NCBI RefSeq assembly: GCF_020386615.1
Contig: NZ_CP077769.1
Coordinates: 2,666,001-2,730,000 of the forward strand
Direction of reading: 5' to 3'
DNA: 64,000 nt
Origin: Chitinophaga pendula
GTDB taxonomy: Bacteria; Bacteroidota; Bacteroidia; Chitinophagales; Chitinophagaceae
The number at the start of each line of letters is the position of its first letter. Within the stretch, counting starts at the first letter, position 1. Positions 52,324-61,385 of the stretch are shown in pieces. The position numbers and the translations under genes were made by a program. Under the pieces are notes generated by a model that did no database searches, had not been told where the DNA came from, and worked only from the letters and a program-made list of their open reading frames with translations.

Positions 52324-52358
52324 TCCTCCCCCTCCGCATACTCATCAAGTGATATACA

Positions 52359-52384
52359 CAGCCCGCAGCAACCACCGCGGGCTG
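52359..52384 (+). terminator. Rho-independent terminator of the ACBP gene
   Basis: Perfect 8-bp GC stem (CAGCCCGC and complement), 10-nt loop, then TCTTTTTT. Transcription from ACBP should stop before the repeat array. Confidence 0.9.
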
Positions 52385-52410
52385 TCTTTTTTGCCTCCCC
52401 CACATCCCCT

Positions 52411-52597
52411 TCCTATAGCACTCCTGTATCATTCGTATAACATTCGTATAGTCATCCTGTAAGCAAAGCATATCCCAACTTATACCATCAGTATAGGATC
52501 GATATACCGCCCTTATAGCCAGCTTATACCCTGGTTATACAATGGCTATAGAACGCTTATACAATGCTTATACAACGGCTATAGGACACTTATACAT
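52411..52597. repeat. Array 2 of 11-bp phased TATA repeats (17 units, no slip)
   Basis: The 187 bp divide into 17 consecutive units of exactly 11 bp, each with TATA at positions 5-8, or a one-base variant (TGTA in units 2 and 5, CATATC shifted by one base in unit 6). Examples: TCCTATAGCAC (unit 1), CCCTTATAGCC (unit 10), TGGCTATAGAA (unit 13), TGCTTATACAA (unit 15), CACTTATACAT (unit 17). The flanking bases vary strongly while the phase is kept, which argues for selection on spacing. Same family as the array at 12.1 kb. It begins 27 bp past the ACBP terminator stem and ends about 150 bp before rocD. Confidence 0.92.
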
Positions 52598-52705
52598 ACC
52601 CTTCACAAAAAATTAATATTCATACACTTACAAACAGGGCCAACCTGCCGCCGGCTCACCTTCCGCCGCTTGCCGGGTCCGATTTACCTGGTAAATCCCC
52701 TTGCC

Positions 52706-52742
52706 TAACTTTTTCCGCCTTCCCGCCTTTTCCCTAACTTTG
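52706..52742 (+). promoter_or_regulatory. Two candidate -7 elements of rocD
   Basis: CCTAACTTT occurs twice: TAACTTTT at 52706-52713 and the exact consensus TAACTTTG at 52735-52742. The second is only 5 bp before the ATG at 52748, so its transcript would be almost leaderless. The first would give a ~30-nt leader. Confidence 0.4.
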
Positions 52743-52747
52743 GTCAT

Positions 52748-53986
52748 ATGATACCTGCATATACATTAAGTGAAAAGACACAACATTATCTGGCGCTGGA
52801 AGAGCAGTATGGAGCACACAACTATCACCCGCTACCGGTTGTATTGAACCGCGGCGAAGGGGTCTTTGTATGGGATGTGGATGGTAAGCGTTACTATGAT
52901 TTCCTGTCTGGCTATTCCGCCGTTAACCAAGGCCATTGCCACCCCAAGATCATCGCCTCGCTGATAGAGCAGGCACAACAACTGACACTCACGTCCCGCG
53001 CATTCCACAGCGACCTGCTCGGAGAATATGCGCAGTTCGTCACCCAATATTTCGGCTACGACAAGGTACTCCCTATGAATACCGGCGTAGAAGCCGTGGA
53101 AACAGCCCTCAAACTCTGCCGCCGCTGGGGCTATGAGATCAAAGGCATCCCGGAGAACAAGGCCAAGATCATCACCTGCTCCCAGAACTTCCATGGCCGT
53201 ACCCTCAACGTGATCTCCTTCAGCAGCGACCCGTCCGCCCGCAAAGGATTCGGCCCCTATATGCAGGGCTACGACAGCATCCCCTACAATGACCTGCCCG
53301 CACTGGCCAAAGCCCTGCAGGACCCTCATGTAGCCGGATTCCTCGTAGAGCCCATCCAGGGCGAAGCCGGCGTAGTCGTCCCCAACGAAGGATACCTCGC
53401 CACCGCCCGCCAATACTGTACCGACGCCAATGTCCTCTTCATCGGCGACGAAATACAGACCGGCCTGGGCCGCACCGGCCTAATGCTGGCCCTCGATCAC
53501 GAAAACGTACGTCCCGACATCCTCATACTGGGCAAAGCCCTCTCCGGAGGCACCCTACCCGTATCCGCCGTCCTCGCCGACGATGAGATCATGCTCACCA
53601 TCCGCCCGGGAGAACATGGCTCCACCTACGGTGGCAATCCCCTGGCTTGTAAAGTGGCCATGACCGCCCTCGCCGTGCTGAAAGAAGAAAATATGCTGGA
53701 AAATGCCCACGAAATGGGCATACGGCTACGCAAAGGCCTGGAAACACTCCAGTCCCCCTTCATCGCCACCGTCAGAGGAAAAGGACTCCTCAATGCCATC
53801 GTTATCAAACATCCTAACCCGGAAGCCGCCTGGGAGCTCTGCCTCACCCTCAAAGAATACGGTCTCCTCGCCAAACCTACCCATGGCGACAAGATCCGCT
53901 TCGCACCGCCGCTGAATATCACCGCCGCCCAGATAGATGAATGCGTAGATATCATCGGCAAAGGCCTCCGCGATCTCAAACTATAA
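52748..53986 (+). CDS. rocD: Ornithine-oxo-acid (ornithine delta-) aminotransferase
   Basis: 412 residues. A PLP class-III aminotransferase that converts ornithine and 2-oxoglutarate to glutamate semialdehyde and glutamate, linking arginine, proline and glutamate metabolism. The start [20 protein letters not shown] is diagnostic of RocD. PLP lysine is K263 in LGKALSGG, and [12 protein letters not shown] carries the Asp that holds the pyridine ring. [17 protein letters not shown] closes the active site. No arginase or proline genes are adjacent. Confidence 0.95.
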   Translation: MIPAYTLSEKTQHYLALEEQYGAHNYHPLPVVLNRGEGVFVWDVDGKRYYDFLSGYSAVNQGHCHPKIIASLIEQAQQLTLTSRAFHSDLLGEYAQFVTQYFGYDKVLPMNTGVEAVETALKLCRRWGYEIKGIPENKAKIITCSQNFHGRTLNVISFSSDPSARKGFGPYMQGYDSIPYNDLPALAKALQDPHVAGFLVEPIQGEAGVVVPNEGYLATARQYCTDANVLFIGDEIQTGLGRTGLMLALDHENVRPDILILGKALSGGTLPVSAVLADDEIMLTIRPGEHGSTYGGNPLACKVAMTALAVLKEENMLENAHEMGIRLRKGLETLQSPFIATVRGKGLLNAIVIKHPNPEAAWELCLTLKEYGLLAKPTHGDKIRFAPPLNITAAQIDECVDIIGKGLRDLKL

Positions 53987-54027
53987 GATTTTATCGCTAA
54001 TACCGGGACGCTCCCGTCTCAACGAGC

Positions 54028-54684
54028 ATGCAAACAAACGAAAGAACCATCCGCAGCACCGGCTGGAAAACAGACTTCCTCATCGGATTCCCCGAAGGGC
54101 TCTATGTGCTATTATTTACTACCCATGCTGCACAGGGCCTCCCCTTGTCCGTACAGACCTTCTATACCCTCAACACCGGTATCTGGATCATCGGGGCCAC
54201 CCTCGTAGGCATCACCGCCTACAGTGCCAACAAAGGCGATTCACAACACGACGAATCTACCCTCTCACCCGAAGAAAGGAAAAAACTGCAAAAACTAGAT
54301 ATCTCCGATCCTATGATCGGCCAGATCGCCGCAGAAATGGAAAAAGATGCAGCACTATGGGAGAAAACACTGGAGTCTATACAGGTAAGAACCGTGGAAT
54401 TTAACGCCCGAAAAGCCCTACGCAGCGCATTGGTAACAGCCGCCAGCTTCCTGCTCGGCGGTATCATCCCCCTCTTTTGCTACCTGGCCAATGAAAACTT
54501 CCCCCAGGCCAGCCGTACCGCCATCACCAGCAGCCTCGTCGCTGCCACCGCATTCGGCTGGTTCAAAGCAGCCGCAACCAGTCAGCGTAACTGGACCACC
54601 GCACTCCGATACCTCATCATAGCAGGCGTAGTACTGGGCGCCGCCCTCCTGCTGGGATACGTATTGAAAGATATTAACTACTGA
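54028..54684 (+). CDS. VIT1/CCC1-family membrane protein
   Basis: 218 residues. Resembles vacuolar-iron-transporter (VIT1/CCC1) proteins: an N-terminal helix pair (FLIGFPEGLYVLLFTTHA ... TGIWIIGATLVGITAYSAN), a charged cytoplasmic helix region (EERKKLQKL..DPMIGQIAAEMEKDAALWEK) where the family binds metal through Glu and Met, and ALRSALVTAASFLLGGIIPL, the strongest family motif. It may move Fe2+ or Mn2+; the metal-binding glutamates are fewer than in plant VIT1, so transport is not certain. It lies 41 bp after rocD on the same strand. Confidence 0.8.
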   Translation: MQTNERTIRSTGWKTDFLIGFPEGLYVLLFTTHAAQGLPLSVQTFYTLNTGIWIIGATLVGITAYSANKGDSQHDESTLSPEERKKLQKLDISDPMIGQIAAEMEKDAALWEKTLESIQVRTVEFNARKALRSALVTAASFLLGGIIPLFCYLANENFPQASRTAITSSLVAATAFGWFKAAATSQRNWTTALRYLIIAGVVLGAALLLGYVLKDINY

Positions 54685-54689
54685 CAACG

Positions 54690-55076
54690 TTAAGCCTTCG
54701 GCCTTACCTTCGCAGACAACACACTGACAAAAGCCACCAGCCCACCCAACAAAGAAAGGTATAAACCAATCTGACGGTGCGGACATTCGCCCATCTCACA
54801 ACGGGAAAAGATCAGCATATTACGGAACGCCCAGGCCAGCAAAAAAGCACATACAAAAAGATTCACCCGCTGTGCCCACACCTTCGGCACAAGGAAAAAG
54901 ACGATCGCCACCACCGACAACAAAATAGCCAGCTTACCAGGCTCGCCGAAACTGGTGCCCGTAGTGTCCAGCCCCGTCAACAGCAGCTGTTTACTGTCTA
55001 TCGTCAGCCAGGGCAGAAACGCACTGATGATGATCAATACAGCCGCCGCAATACCTATCACATTTGATTTGAACAT
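54690..55076 (-). CDS. Small four-helix membrane protein, unknown
   Basis: 128 residues from the ATG at 55076 (MFKSNVIGIAAAVLIIISAFLPW). The open frame continues upstream, but that part is not membrane-like. Four hydrophobic helices, the first followed by a short outer loop (LTIDSKQLLLTGLDTTG), and a CEMGECPH segment between helices 3 and 4. The layout (helix, FLPW, soluble loop, three helices) is common among small uncharacterised Bacteroidota membrane proteins. No function assigned. It converges with the VIT1-like gene, 5 bp apart. Confidence 0.65.
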   Translation of the reverse strand: MFKSNVIGIAAAVLIIISAFLPWLTIDSKQLLLTGLDTTGTSFGEPGKLAILLSVVAIVFFLVPKVWAQRVNLFVCAFLLAWAFRNMLIFSRCEMGECPHRQIGLYLSLLGGLVAFVSVLSAKVRPKA

Positions 55077-55216
55077 GGATTGAATTTTCAGAAACCGCAA
55101 AGGTAGCGTAAGATATTCTAAAGTAATACGCTTACACCCGATTAAAAAAGCAGATGGGTACGTCGCCACCCTACCGGTAACAGACATACCCATCCTGTTG
55201 AAATAATATCAGCTGC

Positions 55217-57412
55217 TTATTTTGCGCCTGGCTCACAGTGAGCACGCAGGTAATTGGTATACAACGTTACCAGGTGCTGGAATGTACCCTCCCCTTCAGA
55301 AATACTGTGCGTACGGTTCGGATAAGCCATGAACTGGAACTGTTTGTTGTATTTGATCAGCTCATTCAACAACATCTCCGCATTCGCATAGTGCACATTA
55401 TCATCTCCCGTACCATGAATGTACAACAGGTTACCTTTCAGGTCTTTCGCATGAGAAACAGGGGAACCTTTCACAAAATCCTCACGGTTCTCCTGCGGCA
55501 ATCCCATATAACGCTCCTGGTAGATATTGTCATAGGTCAGCAGGTTACCTACCGCCGCAATAGCAATACCTGTCTTGAAGAGCTCCGGATACTGGAACAA
55601 CAGGTTCAGCGTGGTAGAACCACCGCCGCTCCAGCCCCATACCGCCACACGGGATGCATCCAGGTAAGAACGCTCTGCCAGCAACGCTTTCGCACCCATC
55701 GCCTGGTCGCGGATGTTCAGCTGACCGATCTTACGATAGATCACCTTACGCCACTCACGGCCACGGGGCAACGGCGTACCGCGGTTGTCCAGCGATATAT
55801 AGATATAACCATCCTGGCTCATGTCACCTGCATACAGGAAGTTACGTCCTGCGCCATATTCATCCTTCGTAGTAGCGCCACCGGGTTCCGCATACACATA
55901 AAATACCACAGGATACTTCTTCGATGGATCAAAGTTCTTAGGCTTGTTCATCCAGCCCGTCAGTTCGATACCATCTTCCGTCTTCACCGTAAAGAACTCC
56001 ACAGAGTTAGCATACTTCCGCGTCTGCAACGCCGTCGAAATATTATTGCCGGAAATGAACTGGTGAGTTGGTAAAGACACTACCTCTTTCGTCCGGGGGA
56101 AATAATGATTGGAAAATACATGTATGGCATATTTACTGTCGGGAGACAGCTCATAGTCATGCGTACCTGGCTGATCCGCCGGCGTTACCCGCTCAGGAGC
56201 GGCCCCTGCTTTCACCTTGTACAGGTACTGCTGTACCGCGTTGTCAGGAGATGCCAGGATGTAAAAGCTGTTAGTCGCCTCGTCTACATGCAACAGGTTG
56301 ATCACATCATAGTTACCCGGCGTCAGCAGCGTTTCCTTACCGTCCAGTCCTACCCGGTACAAGTGACGCCAACCGTCTTTCTCACTCACCCAGATAAAGG
56401 CTTTACCTTTCTCCACAAAATCCCATCCCGCGATATTGTCGTCATCCCAGCGGGATTTCACGTCTACCCAGGAAGGGTCCTGCTCCTCATAGATCTGCTG
56501 CGCCTTGCCACTTCCCACATTACAGGTATACAGACGGCTCTGGTTCTGCTTACGGTTCAGCTGCTGGATGATCAGCTCCTGCTTGCCAGGTATCCACTCC
56601 ATACGGGGGATATAGTGATCCCGCGCATCACCAGGTACCTGCATCCAGGTCGTTTTGTTACTGCGGATATCTACTACGCCTATACGACAATTAGAAGGAC
56701 GCTCACCCGCGATCGGATACTCAACAGGTACGGTAAAAGAATAAATGGAATCCGTATTGTTGATCATCAGGAAGTCTTTGGTCTTGGTAGCATCGATCTG
56801 CCAGAAAGCAATTGAATTACCATCCTCACTCCAGCGGAAACCATCCCGGCACCCAAATTCCTCTTCATATACCCAGTCAAAGGTACCGTTGATGAAACGG
56901 CGGGTACCGTCCTTCGTCAACGCTTTGATCTGACCAGTGGCCACCTCTTCCACATACAGGTTATGCTCACTTACATAAGCCACCTTTGAACCGTCCGGCG
57001 AAAACTTGGCAAACATCAGGGATGCCGCTGGATGTCCCTTACCTAGCTGGCGCAATTTGCCGCTGGCAACATCCAGTACCCAATAATCACCGCGCGTCTC
57101 ATAACGCCATACCTTCTGTGAATTGGTGTAGATCAATACCTTCTTCTCATCTGCGGAGAATTCAAAATCACGGATAGCAAGGCCTTGCTTACCTGTACCC
57201 GATTGTAGCTGCGATGCCTGCACCAGCGGGGTAGACTGGTTGTCTTTAACGCGCACGGCGACAATAGCGCCTTGCTCTGCTTTTAAGAACGATTGTCCAT
57301 CCCGGCTCCACTTGACGCCGGAGCCACGTTGTGCCTGCAGGCCTCCGGCCCACAAACACATACTGAAACAAACGATCTTACCCAAAGTGGATAAAAAACG
57401 GAAAGATTGCAT
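55217..57412 (-). CDS. S9B dipeptidyl-peptidase IV-type exported serine peptidase
   Basis: 731 residues with a signal peptide (LGKIVCFSMCLWAGGLQAQ). The N-terminal beta-propeller (~40-480) contains DWVYEEEFG near residue 181, the double-Glu motif that holds the substrate N-terminus in DPP-IV. The C-terminal hydrolase domain has the nucleophile in GWSGGGST (~S593; GWSYGG in most DPP-IV), Asp in HGTGDDNVH and His in NRTHSI. It should remove X-Pro or X-Ala dipeptides in the periplasm. Fits with the M1 peptidase and peptide-binding lipoprotein elsewhere in the window. Confidence 0.95.
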   Translation of the reverse strand: MQSFRFLSTLGKIVCFSMCLWAGGLQAQRGSGVKWSRDGQSFLKAEQGAIVAVRVKDNQSTPLVQASQLQSGTGKQGLAIRDFEFSADEKKVLIYTNSQKVWRYETRGDYWVLDVASGKLRQLGKGHPAASLMFAKFSPDGSKVAYVSEHNLYVEEVATGQIKALTKDGTRRFINGTFDWVYEEEFGCRDGFRWSEDGNSIAFWQIDATKTKDFLMINNTDSIYSFTVPVEYPIAGERPSNCRIGVVDIRSNKTTWMQVPGDARDHYIPRMEWIPGKQELIIQQLNRKQNQSRLYTCNVGSGKAQQIYEEQDPSWVDVKSRWDDDNIAGWDFVEKGKAFIWVSEKDGWRHLYRVGLDGKETLLTPGNYDVINLLHVDEATNSFYILASPDNAVQQYLYKVKAGAAPERVTPADQPGTHDYELSPDSKYAIHVFSNHYFPRTKEVVSLPTHQFISGNNISTALQTRKYANSVEFFTVKTEDGIELTGWMNKPKNFDPSKKYPVVFYVYAEPGGATTKDEYGAGRNFLYAGDMSQDGYIYISLDNRGTPLPRGREWRKVIYRKIGQLNIRDQAMGAKALLAERSYLDASRVAVWGWSGGGSTTLNLLFQYPELFKTGIAIAAVGNLLTYDNIYQERYMGLPQENREDFVKGSPVSHAKDLKGNLLYIHGTGDDNVHYANAEMLLNELIKYNKQFQFMAYPNRTHSISEGEGTFQHLVTLYTNYLRAHCEPGAK

Positions 57413-57692
57413 GTGTAGATATTTAATAATCTGGCAATATAAATATTAACCACCAGTTTTAACGCAGTGTTACATGACCGGCAAAATACAACGACCACCG
57501 ACAACTACTGTGGATAAAATTATCAGGTAAAAAGTAGAACAGCCAATGATAATATTTGATATTTTTATACCGTTATTCAATCAGAAAATTGATTAAAGGG
57601 AGGACAACTTTTTATTTCAGCCGGTATATTGTTACATTATCTGAGGTGTTTATTAGCCCTACAGGCCGGCTCCTGTATGAAAACCATGTTCC

Positions 57693-57938
57693 ATGATACA
57701 AGTTACCTATTCTTACAAGGACAGAGAGTTCTTTCAATGGGAAGACAGCGTGGTCAATCAACTGGCAGAAAGCGCCAGGAGCCTGCTGTACGCCCTGCTT
57801 GAACCACTGCGCGACCTGCTGCTGCAGGAATCTGGTCGTATCAATATTAATCTCGACCAGCAACCCCGTATTGAACTGTTGGGCTTCAGCAGAGGCACAC
57901 AAGAACAAATAGAAATGATGCTAAGAGGAGAAGCATAA
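57693..57938 (+). CDS. Hypothetical 81-residue protein
   Basis: Acidic small protein (FFQWEDSVVNQLAESARSLL ... LGFSRGTQEQIEMML) with predicted amphipathic helices and no membrane segment or known domain. Kept because codon choice is like that of its neighbours and it fills an otherwise empty gap upstream of the TRIC gene. An opposite-strand frame over 57612-57908 is less convincing. Function unknown. Confidence 0.5.
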   Translation: MIQVTYSYKDREFFQWEDSVVNQLAESARSLLYALLEPLRDLLLQESGRININLDQQPRIELLGFSRGTQEQIEMMLRGEA

Positions 57939-58137
57939 TACATCACACATATACCCCGGCAATAACTCGCCACCAACTATTTATCGTATATTCTTTTGAG
58001 TTAGCTATCCTTTTTGAATGCCCGGCCATCCCGGCAACTATACTTTTATACCCCTCACTGCCGGAATATGGCGTTTGTATGCCGCGTTTACCCTAATTTC
58101 GCTGTCGCCGGACTATCCGGCACTATTTGGAATGCAT

Positions 58138-58749
58138 ATGCCTTTTCCGCTGATACATTATCTCGAACTACTGGGAACATTCACCTTCGCCGTATCCGGC
58201 GCCACCGCCGCCGTCAATAAAGCATACGACCTCATCGGCCTGCTCACCCTGGCCTTCGTTACCGCCATCGGGGGCGGTACCATCCGCGATATCCTGATCG
58301 GCAATACCCCCGTAGCCTGGATGACCGACGACTCCAATATCCTTGCCATCCTGGCTGGCGCCACCGTCACCGCCCTGGGCTACTCCTACGTAAAAAGACT
58401 CACCCGCTGGCTCAACGTATTCGATGCCATTGGATTAGGTATCTTCACTATCATCGGTATCAACAAAGGCCTGCAAGCCGGCCTGCCCGTACCCATCTGC
58501 GCCGCCCTCGGCGCCATTACCGGTACCTTCGGCGGCCTCCTCCGCGATGTCATCATCGGTGAATCTCCCGCCCTGTTCACCCGCGAAGTATATGCCGTCG
58601 CCTCCATCACCGGCGGCGTCCTCTTCCTCGGACTCCGGCACAGCACCTGGTCGCCTGCCCTTATAGAAAGCACCTCCATCACCGTCATCGTCATCGTCCG
58701 GCTCCTGTCCCTCCGCTACGGCTGGCACCTCCCCCGTATCACCAAATAA
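58138..58749 (+). CDS. Trimeric intracellular cation (TRIC) channel family protein
   Basis: 203 residues from the ATG at 58138; an ATG at 58132 is equally possible, and the open frame extends 40 codons further without family similarity. Seven helices in two repeats, each with the TRIC/UPF0126 motif: IGGGTIRDILIG (repeat 1) and FGGLLRDVIIG (repeat 2), both with the conserved Arg-Asp. Prokaryotic TRIC proteins form trimeric monovalent-cation channels in the inner membrane. Confidence 0.93.
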   Translation: MPFPLIHYLELLGTFTFAVSGATAAVNKAYDLIGLLTLAFVTAIGGGTIRDILIGNTPVAWMTDDSNILAILAGATVTALGYSYVKRLTRWLNVFDAIGLGIFTIIGINKGLQAGLPVPICAALGAITGTFGGLLRDVIIGESPALFTREVYAVASITGGVLFLGLRHSTWSPALIESTSITVIVIVRLLSLRYGWHLPRITK

Positions 58750-59134
58750 TACCGCAGCCACTCCTCCCCTTCTTTTACAAGAAATGGTGTAAACATTTTA
58801 CAGGTTCTGGTGTTATGATGGTTATAGAATGCTATTAATGGTAATTCGTGCGCTTTGGCCCCCGCAATGAATGATACCAGCAAATGTCCTGTTATATGCG
58901 TCGTAACGTGTGTCACCCTGTGTAAACTGTCTTAAACAGCACATCTTCTGCTCACTTTCCTTTATTGCTACCTGCCGGGGGCCAGTTTCCCAGCACAATA
59001 CGTATATCAGGCTGCACCGCCATCGTAGCCTGCTAATTCTTTGGTGGATGTACTGTCCCCCCGCTTAATGCGGACCGGACAGTCAATATAGACGGAACAG
59101 TTAGCCTATAAGCCGTCCGGATCACCGGATGGCT
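58750..59134. other. Intergenic region with two hairpins
   Basis: About 385 bp between convergent genes with no supportable gene. It includes the hairpins at 59052-59083 and 59110-59135; the rest is unremarkable. Confidence 0.55.
59052..59083. other. Bulged inverted repeat
   Basis: ACTGTCC and CGC on the left pair with GCG and GGACAGT on the right around TTAAT, with unmatched C/ACC bases between. It is 30 bp from the next hairpin and may be part of a compound 3' structure. Confidence 0.45.
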
Positions 59135-59135
59135 T
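59110..59135. terminator. Hairpin at the end of the PAP2 gene
   Basis: An 11-bp stem with one G-U (AAGCCGTCCGG with CCGGATGGCTT) and an ATCA tetraloop, touching the PAP2 stop codon. T-run weak in both directions. Confidence 0.6.
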
Positions 59136-59818
59136 TATCGCTTTAACAAGCCCCGCTGCCACGATGGCCGCTGTAAAAAAGGCTGCACATCCAGCCAACC
59201 CACCCAAAACAGCGTCAGAAACACCCCCAAACTGGCACCCATCGCCACATCCTCAAAGAAATGCTGGCTCATATACAACCGGGAATACCCCACCAGCATC
59301 GCCAGCAACAGGAACAATACCCCCCAAGCCTTCCGCGGTACCAGGTAAGTCAGCAACGTCGCCGACGTAAAAGCACAGATACTATGCCCCGATGGAAAAC
59401 TTAAATGATTACTCAACACCGTCACCCCCTTCACATAATAGATCTCCCGCAATGCCTGCTCAAAAAATAACTTCGGACGCGGCGCCCCGAACAACTGCTT
59501 CAATATCGCCCCTATACCAGCGGTAAACACAAAACCCGTCGCAGCAATAAACCCCTTCCGGTAACTGACACATAACAACACAAAAATAACCAGCAATGCC
59601 ATCGTCGTACTCCCCAACTCCGTTACCAACGGGAAAAAAACATCCCCCGCCGCAAAATGCAACCCATTGACGTAATAATAGATCTCCTCCTTGGTATACA
59701 AGAACTTAATGATCAACACACCAAGTAATAGACATAAAAAAGGGATCAATAATACCCTCGTCTGCCGGATCACCTCCCGCTGGCGCTGCCGGAATGTTAT
59801 ACGTTCCTGTACTGACAT
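59135..59818 (-). CDS. PAP2-family membrane phosphatase
   Basis: 227 residues from the ATG at 59818 (a TTG ten codons upstream is also in frame). Six helices and the three PAP2 motifs: KQLFGAPRP (motif 1), SFPSGHSICAF (motif 2, with catalytic His) and YSRLYMSQHFFEDV (motif 3, with nucleophilic His). It removes phosphate from lipid phosphates such as undecaprenyl diphosphate or phosphatidate at the outer face of the inner membrane. The basic N-terminus (RQRQREVIRQTR) is cytoplasmic. Confidence 0.92.
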   Translation of the reverse strand: MSVQERITFRQRQREVIRQTRVLLIPFLCLLLGVLIIKFLYTKEEIYYYVNGLHFAAGDVFFPLVTELGSTTMALLVIFVLLCVSYRKGFIAATGFVFTAGIGAILKQLFGAPRPKLFFEQALREIYYVKGVTVLSNHLSFPSGHSICAFTSATLLTYLVPRKAWGVLFLLLAMLVGYSRLYMSQHFFEDVAMGASLGVFLTLFWVGWLDVQPFLQRPSWQRGLLKR

Positions 59819-59917
59819 ACTACAAAATAGGAATAAAAATATTGACAACCCTCCCGATAAGGATATATGGTTATTTGCAAAAGCTGACGTAACTTATTAA
59901 TAGAAACCTATTTGCAC

Positions 59918-60739
59918 ATGACGCAAACCTTTTCCTTTGTCTCTCAACACACTCGATTTCATGGTATCACGTGGGAATCCCAACGATTCGACAGGGTCAT
60001 GATCATCATACATGGCATCGGTGAACACGTCGGCCGGTATGCCCCCGTTGCCGAATACTTCAACCAGTACGGCTTCCTTGTCACTGGCATCGATCATTAT
60101 GGTCATGGTAAAAGTGAAGGCAAACGCGGCACGACCAAAGGCATCCAGTTCATCTTCGATTATTTGCAGGACTTCCTCGACGACGTAAGACAACGCTATC
60201 AACTCCCCATCGTATTATATGGCCATAGTATGGGCGGTGGCATCACCACCGGCTTCCTACTCAAACGCCAACCTAATATCCAGGCAGCTATCATCTCTGC
60301 CCCACTCCTGCTGTTACCAAAACATCCGGCTCCCTGGTACCAGCGTACCGTACGCTGGCTGAGCAAAATATTACCTCACTTTACCATCGCACAAGGACTC
60401 GACCTCCGGAAGATATCGCACGATACCCGGGAAGTTGACCGGTTCCGCCAGGACCCCCTCCGGCATGACCGTATCTCCATCTTACTGGGAAGTGCCCTGC
60501 TGGATAATGCCGCCTGGAGCCTGGAAAACGCCCGGCGTCTTAAAGTACCCGCCCTGCTGATCCATGGTGACCAGGATGAATTCACCAGCATCAAAGGTTC
60601 CCGCCTCTTCAGCGAACGGGCCCCCAAAGAGCTGCTCACCTTCAAAGAGTGGCCGGGCTACTATCATGAAATGCACAATGAAATAGAGAAAAAGGCCGTA
60701 CTCGACCACATACTAAGCTGGCTCAATCACTTACAATAA
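59918..60739 (+). CDS. Alpha/beta hydrolase, monoacylglycerol-lipase type
   Basis: 273 residues from the ATG at 59918. The serine-hydrolase (Hydrolase_4) pattern is clear: IIHGIGEHVGRYAPVAEYF, DHYGHGKSEGKRG, nucleophile S104 in GHSMGGG, acid Asp in HGDQDEFTS and catalytic His in WPGYYHEMHNE. Typical of monoacylglycerol lipases and lysophospholipases. No signal peptide, so cytoplasmic. Its 3' end overlaps the convergent amidase gene by 9 bp. Confidence 0.93.
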   Translation: MTQTFSFVSQHTRFHGITWESQRFDRVMIIIHGIGEHVGRYAPVAEYFNQYGFLVTGIDHYGHGKSEGKRGTTKGIQFIFDYLQDFLDDVRQRYQLPIVLYGHSMGGGITTGFLLKRQPNIQAAIISAPLLLLPKHPAPWYQRTVRWLSKILPHFTIAQGLDLRKISHDTREVDRFRQDPLRHDRISILLGSALLDNAAWSLENARRLKVPALLIHGDQDEFTSIKGSRLFSERAPKELLTFKEWPGYYHEMHNEIEKKAVLDHILSWLNHLQ

Positions 60740-61306
60740 AGGCAGGAAGTGGGCCGTAAAATCTTCTACCGTATTCCCCCCGAAGAAGTTCGTTCCCGGA
60801 CAGGATTTCGTCGTACCGGTTCCTTCCTTTTTGATACGGGTACCCAGCACTAGGTCATACCAATGATGATATACCACCGTCTTGTCGTTGGGCGCCAGTT
60901 TATACTTGCTCAGCAAGGTCCGCGTGATCAACAGGATCGCATTCCGGTGCGCCGTGGTCATCGTATCTCCATCCAGGTCAAAATTACCGACATGCTCTAT
61001 ACAGATCCCATTGGCATTCGCCCCCTTAATACCCGCCGGTATCGTATTGATGTTCCGGCACACCATAATGCTGCCATCCGGATAGGTCGTGAAATTCTGG
61101 GCAATCTCCGCAAATCCCCGTTCCAGGTGAGCACGCTCCATCCCTTCCGCCAGGTCAAAATGATTGTCGTTCTTAAAATGCAGGTATCCCGGTTTGTAGG
61201 TGTGGTGCTGCTGTATAAGGGATATTTTACGGGTAAGTGGCTGCAGATCCAGCCAGTGACTGAATTCTGCCGGGTTCAATAATAGGAACTTTCCTTTCGC
61301 TTTCAT
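60731..61306 (-). CDS. N-acetylmuramoyl-L-alanine amidase-like (PGRP/amidase_2 fold) protein
   Basis: 191 residues. The zinc amidase pattern is visible: first ligand region IQQHHTYKP, a long strand with ANANGICIEHVGNFD, second His in VYHHWYDL, and cysteine in TKSCPGTNF. It should cut the amide between MurNAc and L-Ala of peptidoglycan fragments. There is no recognisable signal peptide, which fits a cytoplasmic recycling role or non-classical export. Confidence 0.85.
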   Translation of the reverse strand: MKAKGKFLLLNPAEFSHWLDLQPLTRKISLIQQHHTYKPGYLHFKNDNHFDLAEGMERAHLERGFAEIAQNFTTYPDGSIMVCRNINTIPAGIKGANANGICIEHVGNFDLDGDTMTTAHRNAILLITRTLLSKYKLAPNDKTVVYHHWYDLVLGTRIKKEGTGTTKSCPGTNFFGGNTVEDFTAHFLPLL

Positions 61307-61385
61307 AAGAAATGTTGTGTATGTGCAATAAATAAGATCACGGTGGAAAGATACGAAGACCAGCCACCATCGTATCTGCGTACGG

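Larger units (their letters stand above)
52324..52747. other. Gap between ACBP and rocD holding the second 11-bp array
   Basis: About 420 bp: ACBP terminator (52359-52391), then the 17-unit TATA array (52411-52597), about 100 bp of C-rich sequence, and the rocD promoter elements. No gene. Confidence 0.7.

Noticed and set aside
52411..52597. CRISPR array or VNTR reading of the 11-bp repeats
   Set aside because: Units are 11 bp with no spacers and varied sequence, no cas genes are near, and a simple slippage VNTR would show near-identical units.
57612..57908. 98-codon minus-strand frame overlapping the 81-residue hypothetical
   Set aside because: Start and composition are less like neighbouring genes; at most one of the two is real and the + frame is preferred.
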